Source: Variovorax paradoxus
Lineage (GTDB): Bacteria; Pseudomonadota; Gammaproteobacteria; Burkholderiales; Burkholderiaceae_C
Assembly: GCF_009755665.1 (NCBI RefSeq)
Contig: NZ_CP046622.1
Coordinates: 2,480,001 to 2,544,000 of the forward strand
DNA length: 64,000 bases
Reading direction: 5' to 3'
Part shown: positions 19,714 to 28,700 of the stretch, in pieces
Numbering within the stretch: the stretch's first letter is position 1
How the letters are laid out: each line of letters begins with the position of its first letter
The notes under the pieces: model-generated
Database searches by the model: none
Seen by the model: only the letters and a program-made list of their open reading frames with translations
Told to the model about the DNA's origin: nothing
Translations under genes and position numbers: made by a program

Positions 19714-20541
19714 ATGGCCGACCGAATCGAATGGACCCGCCACCCCGACGGCGTGGTGGAACTGCAGCTTGCGCGCGCCGACAAGATGAATGCGCTCGAT
19801 CCCGCGATGTTCGACGCGCTGATCGAGGCCGGCGAATCCTTGCGCGGTGACGCCGCGGTGCGCGCCGTGGTGATCTCGGGCCAGGGCAAGGCGTTTTGCG
19901 CCGGGCTCGACATGGCTTCGTTCGAGCGCATGGGGCAGGGCGCCGCGAGCGCCGTGCTGGGCGCCGCGGCCGGCGGCACCGACCTGGCTAACCGGACCCA
20001 TGGCATTTCGAATGCGGCCCAATACGTTGCAATGGTCTGGCGCGAAGTGCCGGTGCCCGTCATCGCTGCCGTGCATGGCGTGGCCTTCGGCGGCGGCCTG
20101 CAGGTGGCACTGGGTGCCGACATCCGCATCGTGGCGCCCGACACCAAGCTTTCGGTCATGGAGATCAAGTGGGGCCTTGTGCCCGACATGGGCGGCATGG
20201 TGCTGATGCGAGAGCTCGCCCGCAGCGACGTGGTGCGCGAGCTCACCTTCACTGGGCGCATCTTCTCCGGCGAGGAGGCGCTGCAACTTGGCTTTGCCAC
20301 CCGGCTGGCAACCGACCCCGTGGCCGAAGCCCTCCAGATGGCGCGCGGCATCGCGGGCAAGAGCCCCGACGCCATCCGGGCAGGCAAGCGCCTGCTCAAT
20401 GCCGCGCTGTCGCAAAGCGCGGCCGATCTGCTGGTTGCCGAATCGGTGGAGCAGCGGGCACTGATCGGGGGCGCAAACCAGACAGAGGCGGTTCGCGCCA
20501 ACATCGAGCGACGCTTGCCGCAATTCGGCGCCGCGACCTGA
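19714..20541 (+). CDS. Crotonase-fold protein (enoyl-CoA hydratase/isomerase family)
   Basis: A 275-aa crotonase-superfamily protein. The oxyanion-hole segments are SGQGKAFCAGLDMASF and AVHGVAFGGGLQVALGAD. At the position of the first hydratase glutamate it has Gln130. The second acid is kept as Glu150, exactly 20 residues later, and Asp158 follows 8 residues on. That Glu-Asp spacing is seen in dienoyl-CoA isomerases. A simple hydratase call is therefore doubtful; an isomerase or another acyl-CoA reaction is as likely. An AAGGAG site is at 19701-19706. It is divergent from phoX. Confidence 0.88.
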   Translation: MADRIEWTRHPDGVVELQLARADKMNALDPAMFDALIEAGESLRGDAAVRAVVISGQGKAFCAGLDMASFERMGQGAASAVLGAAAGGTDLANRTHGISNAAQYVAMVWREVPVPVIAAVHGVAFGGGLQVALGADIRIVAPDTKLSVMEIKWGLVPDMGGMVLMRELARSDVVRELTFTGRIFSGEEALQLGFATRLATDPVAEALQMARGIAGKSPDAIRAGKRLLNAALSQSAADLLVAESVEQRALIGGANQTEAVRANIERRLPQFGAAT

Positions 20542-20674
20542 CCCGCATCGCCTCGGCGGGGAAAGGCTGTTTCTCGCCTTTCAGGGCGCAAAGCGGCCAA
20601 TTTCCCGTTCAGCGCGGCCGGTTTGTAAGAACTAAGCATTGCTTTGTCGCGGACTGGTCCTCTGCGGACAAACA

Positions 20675-20697
20675 TGACCTTTGTGTGACTAAGGTCA
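20675..20697. promoter_or_regulatory. 7-bp inverted repeat, possible operator
   Basis: TGACCTT at 20675-20681 and AAGGTCA at 20691-20697 form a perfect 7-bp inverted repeat with a 9-base spacer. It lies about 90 bases upstream of the small gene at 20788, in a stretch that is clearly less GC-rich than its flanks. A TTGACT hexamer follows at 20702, but no convincing -10 was found with it. The repeat is seen; the operator role is inferred. Confidence 0.3.
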
Positions 20698-20787
20698 CGT
20701 CTTGACTGGGATTAAGGGTTCGGAAGGGTGGCCGAGTCAGTCACATTCCTTAACAATTAATCCTTTTGACTGCGATGGCGATCCTGC

Positions 20788-21099
20788 ATGTCGACCACGT
20801 TTTTCTGCAATCTCAGCGTGCCCATCCTGGTGGGCGAGGATCGCTACAAGTACATCCCTGTCGTCGGCGTCTTTCGAAGCATTCCGTTCGAGCAAATAGA
20901 CGAGTGGGTAATGCACCCCGACGGCAGGCCCCGGAGCGACCGTGAGCTCGCGGCCGAAGTTCTTGTCGAGATCCGCGTACCGCCCGAAATGAGCGGAAGC
21001 GCTGCTGCGCGCGCATTCGAGATAGCGGACCTCCTGCAACTGGACCGCGCGGCCGCGATCGTGGTCTCTACCTACTTGGCGGCACTGCCGCGCGTCTGA
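20788..21099 (+). CDS. Small hypothetical protein
   Basis: A 103-aa soluble protein, MSTTFFCNLSVPILVGEDRY at the start, no signal peptide or membrane segment. The centre has EQIDEWVMHPDGRPRSDREL and the C-terminal half is helical and alanine-rich (ARAFEIADLLQLDRAAAIVV). I do not recognise the family. It stands alone between the crotonase and the PLP-enzyme gene, which is convergent. Codon use matches the surrounding chromosome, which supports a real gene. Confidence 0.6.
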   Translation: MSTTFFCNLSVPILVGEDRYKYIPVVGVFRSIPFEQIDEWVMHPDGRPRSDRELAAEVLVEIRVPPEMSGSAAARAFEIADLLQLDRAAAIVVSTYLAALPRV

Positions 21100-21166
21100 C
21101 CACCCGCTCGGCGATTCTTCGCCATCGCCTCGGTCCGGAGTCGCAGCGCCAGCCCTTGCGCCACCC

Positions 21167-22309
21167 CTAGTGCCTGCCGCGTGCATCCACCGGCCAGATG
21201 GCCACCAGGGTATCGCCATCGACCACGTGGTAGGCGTCATGCAGGTTGACGGTCGGGTCGCAGTGCGGGGTGACGAACTCGACACGCTCCCCCAGCACCG
21301 GCCGCGCCCCGGCGAACAGCAGTTTGCCGTGCTCGTCGCCAAAGAACGCGTAGCGGCTCGCCGGGTCGGCGCCGCGCGCCACCAGCGGCGCGCCGGCATC
21401 GGTGGCAAAGCACTTGGTGCCGCCATCGACCGTGACCCAATCCGCCGCGTTGGCGCTCACCACCGCCGTCTGCACGAACAGGGACACCTCGAAAGGCGAG
21501 GGCTGCCCTGGGGCGCCAAGCACCTGGGTGTATTCCGCATCCATGAAAACATAGGAGCCCGCCTGCAGCTCGGTGAACGCGTCGCGCTGCGCGTCGAGGT
21601 CGTGCGTGCCGGTGCCGGCGCCCGTCACGATCTCGAAATGAATGCCCTCCCGCCTGGCCTCCGCGACGATGCGCGCAACGGTCTCGCGCAGGGCGGCAGC
21701 TGCGGCGCTGCGCTGCTCGCGGTCAACGATGTGCTGCAGGTTGCCGGCGTAGGCCTGCAAACCGCGCAGCTTGAGGCGCGGCTCGGCCGCGATGCGGCGC
21801 GCGAGCTCGAGCACCTGCGCTTCGGTTGCGGCACCGGTGCGGTTGTAGCCCGCGCCGTAGTCGACCAGCACCTCGAGCGGATGCGGCAGCCCCAGCGTGG
21901 CGGCGGCAATGTCCGCGGCGTTGCGCGGGTCGTCCACCACCACCATCATTCCGCCGGGGCCCGCGAGCCTGGCAAGCTTGACCACCCGCGCGATCTTGCT
22001 CGGGGTCACGGCGGGCGAGGTGATCAGCACATCCGGAATGCCGGCCTTGACCATGACCTCGGCCTCGCCCAATGTGACGCAGCTCACCCCGACGGCACCC
22101 GCGGCCACCTGGCGCCGCGCAATCTCCACCGACTTGTGCGTCTTCACGTGCGGGCGCAGGCCCACACCGCGTGCCTTGGCAAAGGCGGCCATGCGCTCGA
22201 TGTTGCGCATGAGCGCGCCAAGGTCGAGCAGGAGCGCGGGCGTATCGAGCGACTGCCGACCGCCGGCCAGCCCGATCAGCGGCGTATTGACTTGCGTATC
22301 AGGGAGCAT
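21167..22309 (-). CDS. D-threonine aldolase-like PLP enzyme (DSD1 family)
   Basis: A 380-aa fold-type III PLP enzyme related to D-threonine aldolase and D-serine dehydratase. The N-terminus LDTPALLLDLGALMRNIERM leads to RPHVKTHKS at residues 52-60, where Lys56 is the likely Schiff-base lysine. The C-terminal beta domain ends with HCDPTVNLHDAYHVVDGD near residue 349, the divalent-metal site of the family. Expected chemistry: retro-aldol cleavage of D-threonine-type beta-hydroxy amino acids, or dehydration of D-serine. The ATG at 22309 was chosen; a much longer upstream frame lacks family similarity. Confidence 0.87.
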   Translation of the reverse strand: MLPDTQVNTPLIGLAGGRQSLDTPALLLDLGALMRNIERMAAFAKARGVGLRPHVKTHKSVEIARRQVAAGAVGVSCVTLGEAEVMVKAGIPDVLITSPAVTPSKIARVVKLARLAGPGGMMVVVDDPRNAADIAAATLGLPHPLEVLVDYGAGYNRTGAATEAQVLELARRIAAEPRLKLRGLQAYAGNLQHIVDREQRSAAAAALRETVARIVAEARREGIHFEIVTGAGTGTHDLDAQRDAFTELQAGSYVFMDAEYTQVLGAPGQPSPFEVSLFVQTAVVSANAADWVTVDGGTKCFATDAGAPLVARGADPASRYAFFGDEHGKLLFAGARPVLGERVEFVTPHCDPTVNLHDAYHVVDGDTLVAIWPVDARGRH

Positions 22310-22427
22310 GGGAAACCTTCGTATGCAGAGTTCAGGGTGCGCGCACCAGGCACGAGGCAGGGCGAAATGATCGCATCGAAAAGCCGCTTGCGGTACCGCG
22401 CGCGGCGGCCGAAAAAAGGAGTGTCGC

Positions 22428-22733
22428 TCAGTCGCCCCGTGACGGCGCCCGGTGCCCCGACCGCCTGAGCGCCAGCCACCAGAGCAGCGCTGCATTGACG
22501 GCCCAGCCACCCGCGAGCAGGAGCAGCGCCGTCTGCGCAACGCCCGGCGCGAGATCGAGTGTGAGCAGGGCCAGCGACCAGGGCAGCGCCCCCGCGATGG
22601 CGGCCAGCATGGCCAGTTCGCTTTCAGGAAAAGTGGCGGACGAGACCACGCACACCACGCCCACGGTGGAATAGGCGAGCGCGCCAATGCGCCACCAGGA
22701 GGGGAAGGGCGACCGAGGGTCTGTGGTGTCCAT
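22428..22733 (-). CDS. Small membrane protein
   Basis: A 101-aa protein starting MDTTDPRSPFPSWWRIGALA with three hydrophobic segments (about residues 14-32, 38-58 and 65-88) and a short basic C-terminal tail. The composition is that of an inner-membrane protein. I do not recognise the family. It is on the same strand as the PLP-enzyme gene and 118 bases upstream of it, so they could be co-transcribed. Confidence 0.55.
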   Translation of the reverse strand: MDTTDPRSPFPSWWRIGALAYSTVGVVCVVSSATFPESELAMLAAIAGALPWSLALLTLDLAPGVAQTALLLLAGGWAVNAALLWWLALRRSGHRAPSRGD

Positions 22734-22798
22734 GTGGCAACGATTGCGCGCGCTTGCAGCCAGCCGCGACAGCCGCCCGCGCGAAGCGATGTAAGTCT

Positions 22799-23000
22799 TC
22801 AGGCGATGCCTGCCGAGCCAGGGTCGCTTGTGTTCCCCAGGCGCGCGAAGGCGTTGGACAGGCAATCCACGAACAGGCGTATGCGCGAAGAAAGCTGCTG
22901 CCGCTGCGCATGCACGGCATAAATGTCGGTGCCGGGCGTGCGGTACTGCGGCAGCACCTGTACGAGGCGGCCGCTCGCGAGGTACCGCTCGATGTCCCCC
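22799..23000 (-). pseudogene. LysR-family regulator, C-terminal remnant
   Basis: The last 65 or so codons of a LysR-type regulator survive: DIERYLASGRLVQVLPQY, then a short run and SSRIRLFVDCLSNAF, which is the end of the effector-binding domain in LysR proteins of this group. Upstream of about 22996 the similarity ends abruptly and the frame continues into unrelated sequence. The DNA-binding domain is missing. This break marks the left edge of the accessory island and suggests that insertion or deletion destroyed the regulator. Confidence 0.7.
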
Positions 23001-23791
23001 GTTCGGGCGGGGCATTTGGGACTCTTGGAACACTGAATTGGCCCCCGGAGGGGATCGAATCTCCCGCCACAGTGCGCACGGGCACTCAATTCCTCTCGTC
23101 GGTTCACTAGCAATACCGACAAAAATACCGGCAAACCAAACTGCTTCGACCGATGTAGCTGATCTTCCACGACTAAGTATCATTCGTGTCAAATGCAATG
23201 GAGTCATCAAAGCCCTTCAAGGGCTTGGAAGAAGAGAGCGTCCGGCGCGATGTTCTTGCTGAACTTGTCCGGAGCAACCATAGATGGACACGCTTGCCTT
23301 GCACCTCACGAATAGTAGGGTGCGATCAGGCCCGACCCGTGTAGCCGTTAACTAATCCACGCTGTGCAAGACCTTGCGCAGTGCCGCTTCCGGCCTGGTG
23401 CCCGATCCTTGATACACGACATCCTTTCCGAGCGCTCCTCCTGGAAATAAGACGTCGGCAATTGCGCCGCCTCTGGGGCGCCCGCCAGCGCCCACGTCTT
23501 CGCGAACTCGTCAACGCCGCTCTGCTGCGTGTCTGGGGAGACGGGCTTAGTGCCAATCGTTTTCGCGCGTGAGCGTCGCTATGTCATGGTGCCAGCAAGC
23601 AGACCAGATTGTGCCGAAGCTCGCTTACAGTCAGCCTAGTCTGACAAACAATCGACCTACTCCCCACTACAGCTTTGAACAGCATTCATCATGACCCCTG
23701 AATTCACTCACGAGGAGAGGCGGTTTATTGCAAGATCGAGTGAATTCCTGAGCTCACGCGACCTGTGTATTCTATAAAGACATAATTCCTT
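23001..23791. other. Non-coding junction at the left edge of the island
   Basis: No convincing gene is seen. The stretch starts high in GC and becomes AT-rich after about 23600. At 23035-23062 there is a segment that loosely resembles a tRNA T-arm, but its stem does not pair well. A small hairpin, AAGCCC-TTCAA-GGGCTT, is at 23210-23226. A TATTCTATAAAG stretch at 23768-23779 could be a -10 region for the gene at 23792. Confidence 0.4.
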
Positions 23792-25093
23792 ATGAGCAAG
23801 AGCATCAAACAAAAGAAAACTCAGGGCGCGAATTGGCCATTTCTGGCAATTCTGATCTGCTTGGTGGCAGGTTTGCTCGTTGATCAACAAGCATGGATCG
23901 TTGTTACGTCGGCAACGTTGGTGCCAGTATTATTTTTATGGCTCATCTACGCCTACACCTACAAGGATGAAGGCAGTGTCAGACTTTCTTACATATGGGG
24001 CCTCCTCGGATTTGCGATGCTTGTTTTTGGAATCTACGCGGATCCGAAATACATCAACCCAGGCGTGGGTTCTGTGATTATAAATATAAGTGGAACATTG
24101 ATATCGCTTTCGGTAATCGGGGTGATTTTGCAGTTGAAGGATACCAAAGAGTATTTTGCGTCGACTCTTTCGGATTTGATTATGAAAGAGAGTTATGTTG
24201 AGAAACTCAATCGAACGCAACTTGAAAAACTTCAAAAAACCGTGTTAGAGCGCTATTTCGAGAATTCAAACGACTTCAATCGTGAAAATAGCTTTTACAG
24301 ATTTTTCAGCACAAATTTGCAAAACTATATTGGCTCCCCTTATAGAGAGCATTATCGAAATACTCTTTCGATCACTGCGCTAGAAGATGAGGCTGCGCCC
24401 TTGGCGGGTGGAAGAATATGTCTGATTACCGACGACCTTACCTATCAGTTGCGATCGATGGGTGATGACTTGCAAAAAGACATTCGGTGGCAAGCGTCAA
24501 AAGATGAAATTAGACAGCTTCAGAGTTTTTCCGTCCACATAGGGTCTAAAAAACTCTTCGAATGGCCTTCGGAACAGAACCAAGACAATACTTCCGATTT
24601 GATTGAGCATAATTTTGCGCAAAATCCTGAAGACGGCATTTCTCTAGTCATTCAACTTGAACGACTGTCGCAATCGGATGCGACGGTTCGAAAGGAGTAT
24701 GCTGATGGGGCAATCGTAAAAATCTCTGCAAAGTACTTGGCTACGAATTACAAGTCGATAACCGCAAAGTTGCTATTCCCAACGAAAGGCTTTTCGCTTA
24801 GCGTATTTCATCCTTCGGACATTCGTTGTAAAGTCGAGTCATATGGATTTAATATGGAGACGCACGCATGCGAGCACACCAATACACCGCAAGGCTTTAC
24901 TTTGAATTATTCGGACTGGATGCTTCCTTATAGTGGGGTTTATGTTGCGATTGAGGAGGCTGACTTAGTCGGCCAAAAGGCACCTTCTACTGTTGATGGG
25001 GAAGATTTAGACGCATCTGTGGTGATTGCTGTGACTGAGAGCGAGCAATCATCTGAGGGATTTAACGAAGAAGGGAAATTGCTCCATGGGTAA
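23792..25093 (+). CDS. Membrane-anchored protein of unknown function, possible defence effector
   Basis: A 433-aa protein. The N-terminal 120 residues contain three to four hydrophobic helices (WPFLAILICLVAGLLV; WIVVTSATLVPVLFLWLIYA; IWGLLGFAMLVFGIYA; SVIINISGTLISLSVIGVIL). A charged helical section follows (residues about 130-165, KLNRTQLEKLQKTVLERYF), then a beta-rich cytoplasmic domain of about 250 residues. I do not recognise the soluble domain. Codon use is AT-rich and foreign to the neighbourhood. It overlaps the next gene by 8 bases (ATGGGTAA), so the pair is one operon. A membrane N-terminus with a sensor-like C-terminus is common among abortive-infection effectors (inference). Confidence 0.7.
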   Translation: MSKSIKQKKTQGANWPFLAILICLVAGLLVDQQAWIVVTSATLVPVLFLWLIYAYTYKDEGSVRLSYIWGLLGFAMLVFGIYADPKYINPGVGSVIINISGTLISLSVIGVILQLKDTKEYFASTLSDLIMKESYVEKLNRTQLEKLQKTVLERYFENSNDFNRENSFYRFFSTNLQNYIGSPYREHYRNTLSITALEDEAAPLAGGRICLITDDLTYQLRSMGDDLQKDIRWQASKDEIRQLQSFSVHIGSKKLFEWPSEQNQDNTSDLIEHNFAQNPEDGISLVIQLERLSQSDATVRKEYADGAIVKISAKYLATNYKSITAKLLFPTKGFSLSVFHPSDIRCKVESYGFNMETHACEHTNTPQGFTLNYSDWMLPYSGVYVAIEEADLVGQKAPSTVDGEDLDASVVIAVTESEQSSEGFNEEGKLLHG

Positions 25094-25376
25094 TTTTACA
25101 ATTCGCGTGCATCTCCATGGCCCTGATGATCAACATTACATCGAGCTCAATAAAATAATGAGTACCGGGGGGTTTCGGCGTATTATTTCGTCTGATACTG
25201 GAAAGGCGTACCAATTGCCTCTCGGGGAATACACTTTTTCTGGTGAGATTGATCGAAAAGCTTTGCTGGAGAGGGTGCAAGCCTTTGCGGGTCAAGTTGG
25301 TCAGAAGTACTCCATTCTTATTACTGAATCAAAGGGGCGAACATGGTACAACTTGACGGAAATAGTTAAATCTTAG
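25086..25376 (+). CDS. GhoS-like (DUF2622) small protein
   Basis: A 96-aa protein, MGNFTIRVHLHGPDDQHYIE at the start, then GGFRRIISSDTG, YQLPLGEYTFSGE and a final SKGRTWYNLTEIV. The pattern (a strand, an amphipathic helix, Gly-Phe-x-Arg, then Y-x-LP-x-x-E-Y) resembles the GhoS/DUF2622 ferredoxin-like family. GhoS is the endoribonuclease antitoxin that cleaves mRNA of the membrane toxin GhoT. The upstream coupled gene also encodes a membrane protein, but a far larger one than GhoT. The family call is from memory and moderate. It is translationally coupled to the gene at 23792. Confidence 0.55.
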   Translation: MGNFTIRVHLHGPDDQHYIELNKIMSTGGFRRIISSDTGKAYQLPLGEYTFSGEIDRKALLERVQAFAGQVGQKYSILITESKGRTWYNLTEIVKS

Positions 25377-25738
25377 ACAGAATGGCGGAATTCGAAGATT
25401 TCGATCGATTGATAATTCGAAATTTCTGAATGTAAGTCGAGCGCGCAGCCGCCGATCTAACGTTCGAGGAGCGCAGCCGTGTGCCCTACGTCCGGTCGCG
25501 CAGGGTGACCGACTGCATCAACGGCTCACTGCTTAACGACAGACGGTGCCAAAAAGCTCTGCCAAAGCCAAAGCCAAAGCCAAAGCCAAAGCCAAAGCCA
25601 TCGTCTCGTCAGATCCGTGCGTGGGTCAACCCTAAGCAAGCGGTAGTCGCGTGCCGACGAGCGGTGCGCGACTATGTGGGCGATATTGGGAGACGCGCGA
25701 CGAGTCACAATGGTTGAATGCGGCGCGCCGAGGGCTGC
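25377..25738. other. Intergenic region with no gene seen
   Basis: Between the GhoS-like gene and the end of the convergent STAND gene I find no credible coding region. The open frame at 25481-25717 is made open mainly by the hexanucleotide repeat and encodes an Arg/Pro-rich string with no family features. GC rises again here compared with the preceding operon. Confidence 0.5.
25561..25599. repeat. (GCCAAA) hexanucleotide tandem repeat
   Basis: Six full copies of GCCAAA plus a partial GCC, without interruption. It lies in intergenic DNA between convergent genes. Such short tandem repeats can change copy number by slipped-strand replication. It could be the remains of a Lys/Ala- or Lys/Pro-rich coding tail, but no gene was found around it. 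Confidence 0.9.
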
Positions 25739-28700
25739 CTACCAGTCGCTAGTCCGTTCCACTGGCTTTATTGCCGCAGAGAAAACGAGCCCACCGCTCG
25801 CTGCCAGAACGCCCGCTGCACCTTTGCTACGGTAGCGGACCTTACTCTGCGAGTGCTTTTCGCTGTAGTATTCAATTCTGACTAGAACTACCAGGCTACG
25901 ACCAGTCGCCGCAAGGTATTGCCTCAAAGTCCGCGCGTCGCACAGTAAGGCCTGAGCGGATAGCTTTCTCTCGTGCTCTCCATATCCTCGACGCTCGCCC
26001 CAAGCGATAGAACGCATCACCTCCTCCCCTTCCTCGTTGATCCAACTTCGCGCGAATGGATCAGCTGCGGACACGCCAGCCATCGCACGAAACGCGGAAT
26101 CGGGCATTGCTCGCGTGTTTGCCGAAGTCGAACAGAAGGGATCGAACTCGTCCCATCCAGGGCTGGTGTCCACCGTGACTATCCAAGGCTCGAAAGGTAA
26201 GCGGGAATCGGACTCTTGTTGGTCGGTTCCCCGGTACTGTCGATGGCGAGGCAGCCAAACATCATGACTCTTCTTCGCTGCGAGGGCGCTGCACGCCCCA
26301 ATTGCTTTGTCTGTCTTGATCATGGCTGTGTGCACATAAATCTTGACATCGTCGCGGCTCTCCCAAATGCCTTCGGCCACGATGGCGGCGAGAGCTCTTT
26401 CATTAGAGATTCCCGCCAAACTCAAGAGGGTAGGGACATCTGAGATCAATTCATCGCTGTCGCTTCCTTTGGAGCGCAGTCTGTAATTCGCTGCTGCGGG
26501 ATAGGGGTCGGTACCATCGCTTAACCATAGACCGTCGATGCGACTTAGAGCATGCCGATGAATAAACTCTCGCCAAGGATCTCTATCCCACTCGTCGATC
26601 ATGGCCAATGACTTCGCGGCCCGCAATCTCCCGGCGACCACGAAAAGCGCGTGCCATCCAAGATGGCCTCCGTAGCTGCGGAAACGTCCAGCTGCGTCCG
26701 ACCGCCTTCCACTCGAATATCGCCCGTACTGGTCGTACATGCCAGGTGACTGGGGGTCCCAACTGGAGGCCTGCTCCTCCAGTAGTTCGGCAATTTTCCA
26801 TGCCGGAACACCAAATGCAGCGCCCAGCGGTGGAGTCTCGTGCTTTCGAAAGTCGTAATCCAGCGAGAACTTGAATTCTGAGGCCGGCACCCCCACCGGG
26901 CGGTATGGGTCACTTGAAGTCCGCGGATACTTCACGCGAGGTCCACGTGCCGGGTCATTTTCGACTAGCAAGCGTTGGAGCTTTAGCTTCTCCGCAAGAT
27001 CCTTCTGGGCGCAAAGCAGTGCGTTAACAGCCACGCTTTGCATGAGGACATGCGGAGTTGCTGGCGTGAACGCCTCTTCAAGTAAGAAAACCTGATATCG
27101 ATCCACCAATTCCGAATGATCTTTGGCGGCTCGCGCCAACGCTAAGAGCAGCCACAGGCGAGCGTCCCACAAGTGAAATTTCATTGATGGCGCGAGAAAC
27201 GGTCCACCTTTCCCGCTCCGGAATAGTATTACCAGCTCATCGACCACTGCCATTCGATTCGAGTCAATCAGGTTTCGAATCGCGTGAACTGCTCGCCAGC
27301 GTTCAAATGCATCAGCCGAAGCCAATCTCGTCCATATCACACCTGCAACGATGCAATCCTCATCCAAGCCCGGATCAAAGTCTGCTCGGAATGCGCCATC
27401 GCCAAAGTCTCCTGCCATCGCGAGAGCAGAACTGCTTAGGAGGCGATTTAGCGCGAGCTGCACAGCTGCGCCATCGTCGCCTTCCGCAACAAACACCGCC
27501 AATTGCAGCCAATGTCTGGCGTTCGATGCGACCGACAGTTGGGTCAAGTTGCTAGCCAGCACTAGTGCTGCCCGATCGTGAGGCATCCCACCGAGCTTAG
27601 CGATGCGCTCAAATGTGCGCGAAAACCCCCAATTCAATCCAACGAGTTCCGCTGCATGCCGGACAAGAACGCGTTCAAAAATGACTTCCCGCCGCGCCCG
27701 GAGCGCGGGCGAGTGAGCTTCCCACTCTCGGAGGATCTCCTCGACAAGGTCCAATCGCAGATCCAGTTCAAGACCTTCGACTTCTGTCAGTAAATCCACA
27801 AAAGCCGCCCGACGAGCAATCGGGACTCGCTTGGCAAGCGCGCGGCAGAATCTTCTTCTTGCATCCCATGCTCCATCCATACTTTTGATGATTCGGAGTG
27901 AACCTGCTACTGATGCGATGTCAAGAGGAGGGCAGGTAGCGCCCATTGTCCTTATTGACTTCTCGTCTTTCTCCTGCTTCACAGCTCTTTGCCGTGCATA
28001 TCGCTGGCTCTCGACTCCAAGATCAGCACCGCGTGAGGTGGATGGCTCCTTGAGTGAGGAAAAGAAGGCCACTCTTTCGGCCAAATAAGCGAGAGCTGCC
28101 GACTTAGTCGGCAGCCGTTTCGAGATTGCCTCCCGCAGTCGTTCATATGAATAAGATGAAGAAGTCGAAGGTTGATCTTTCTCAAATTTTCGAATTATCT
28201 GGAGGGCCAACTGCTCTGCGCGAGCTGGTTCAGCGTCCAGGAGAACGGCAGCGATGTCACCCCAGGAGAACCAATGGGCTTCGCCAACCTCATCGAGAGT
28301 CAGCAGCGCAAGCGCGGAGTCCACGCATAACTGGCGGCTTCGAACAAGTTCAACGATAAGGGGCGGCGCGCAGTAGCCAAAATCGACGGCTTCTCGCGAA
28401 CACCAACGGCCGATCTGAGCGAGTGACCGAACTCCCTGCGCCGGCACGGCTGCCTGTGCAAACGCATTCCAAGCGAACTTGCTTGGTTCGCCTTGAAAAT
28501 TCATTTCACAAAGATTGGCAAACCGTTGAAAGTTCTCGGGCGGCAATGAGCTGCCTTCCAGCTTTGCCATTAGGGGCATAAGATCTTGAACGGTCTCGTA
28601 ATCTGCCGATCCAAGCGAGTTGAGTTGCTGCATGGAGCGTTGGAAGTAGTGAACGCCATCGTCCGGACTCATTCCCAAAAGAATCGTCGCGATATCAGCC

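Noticed and set aside
20561..20582. GAAAGGC/GCCTTTC hairpin after the crotonase gene as a terminator.
   Set aside because: The loop is 8 bases and no T-run follows; it is too weak to call a terminator.
23035..23062. A tRNA T-arm-like stretch that might mark an attachment site.
   Set aside because: The stem has mismatches on either strand, no other tRNA arms are present, and no second copy was seen at the right end of the island.
25561..25599. A short CRISPR-like array.
   Set aside because: The unit is only six bases and there are no spacers; it is a simple tandem repeat.
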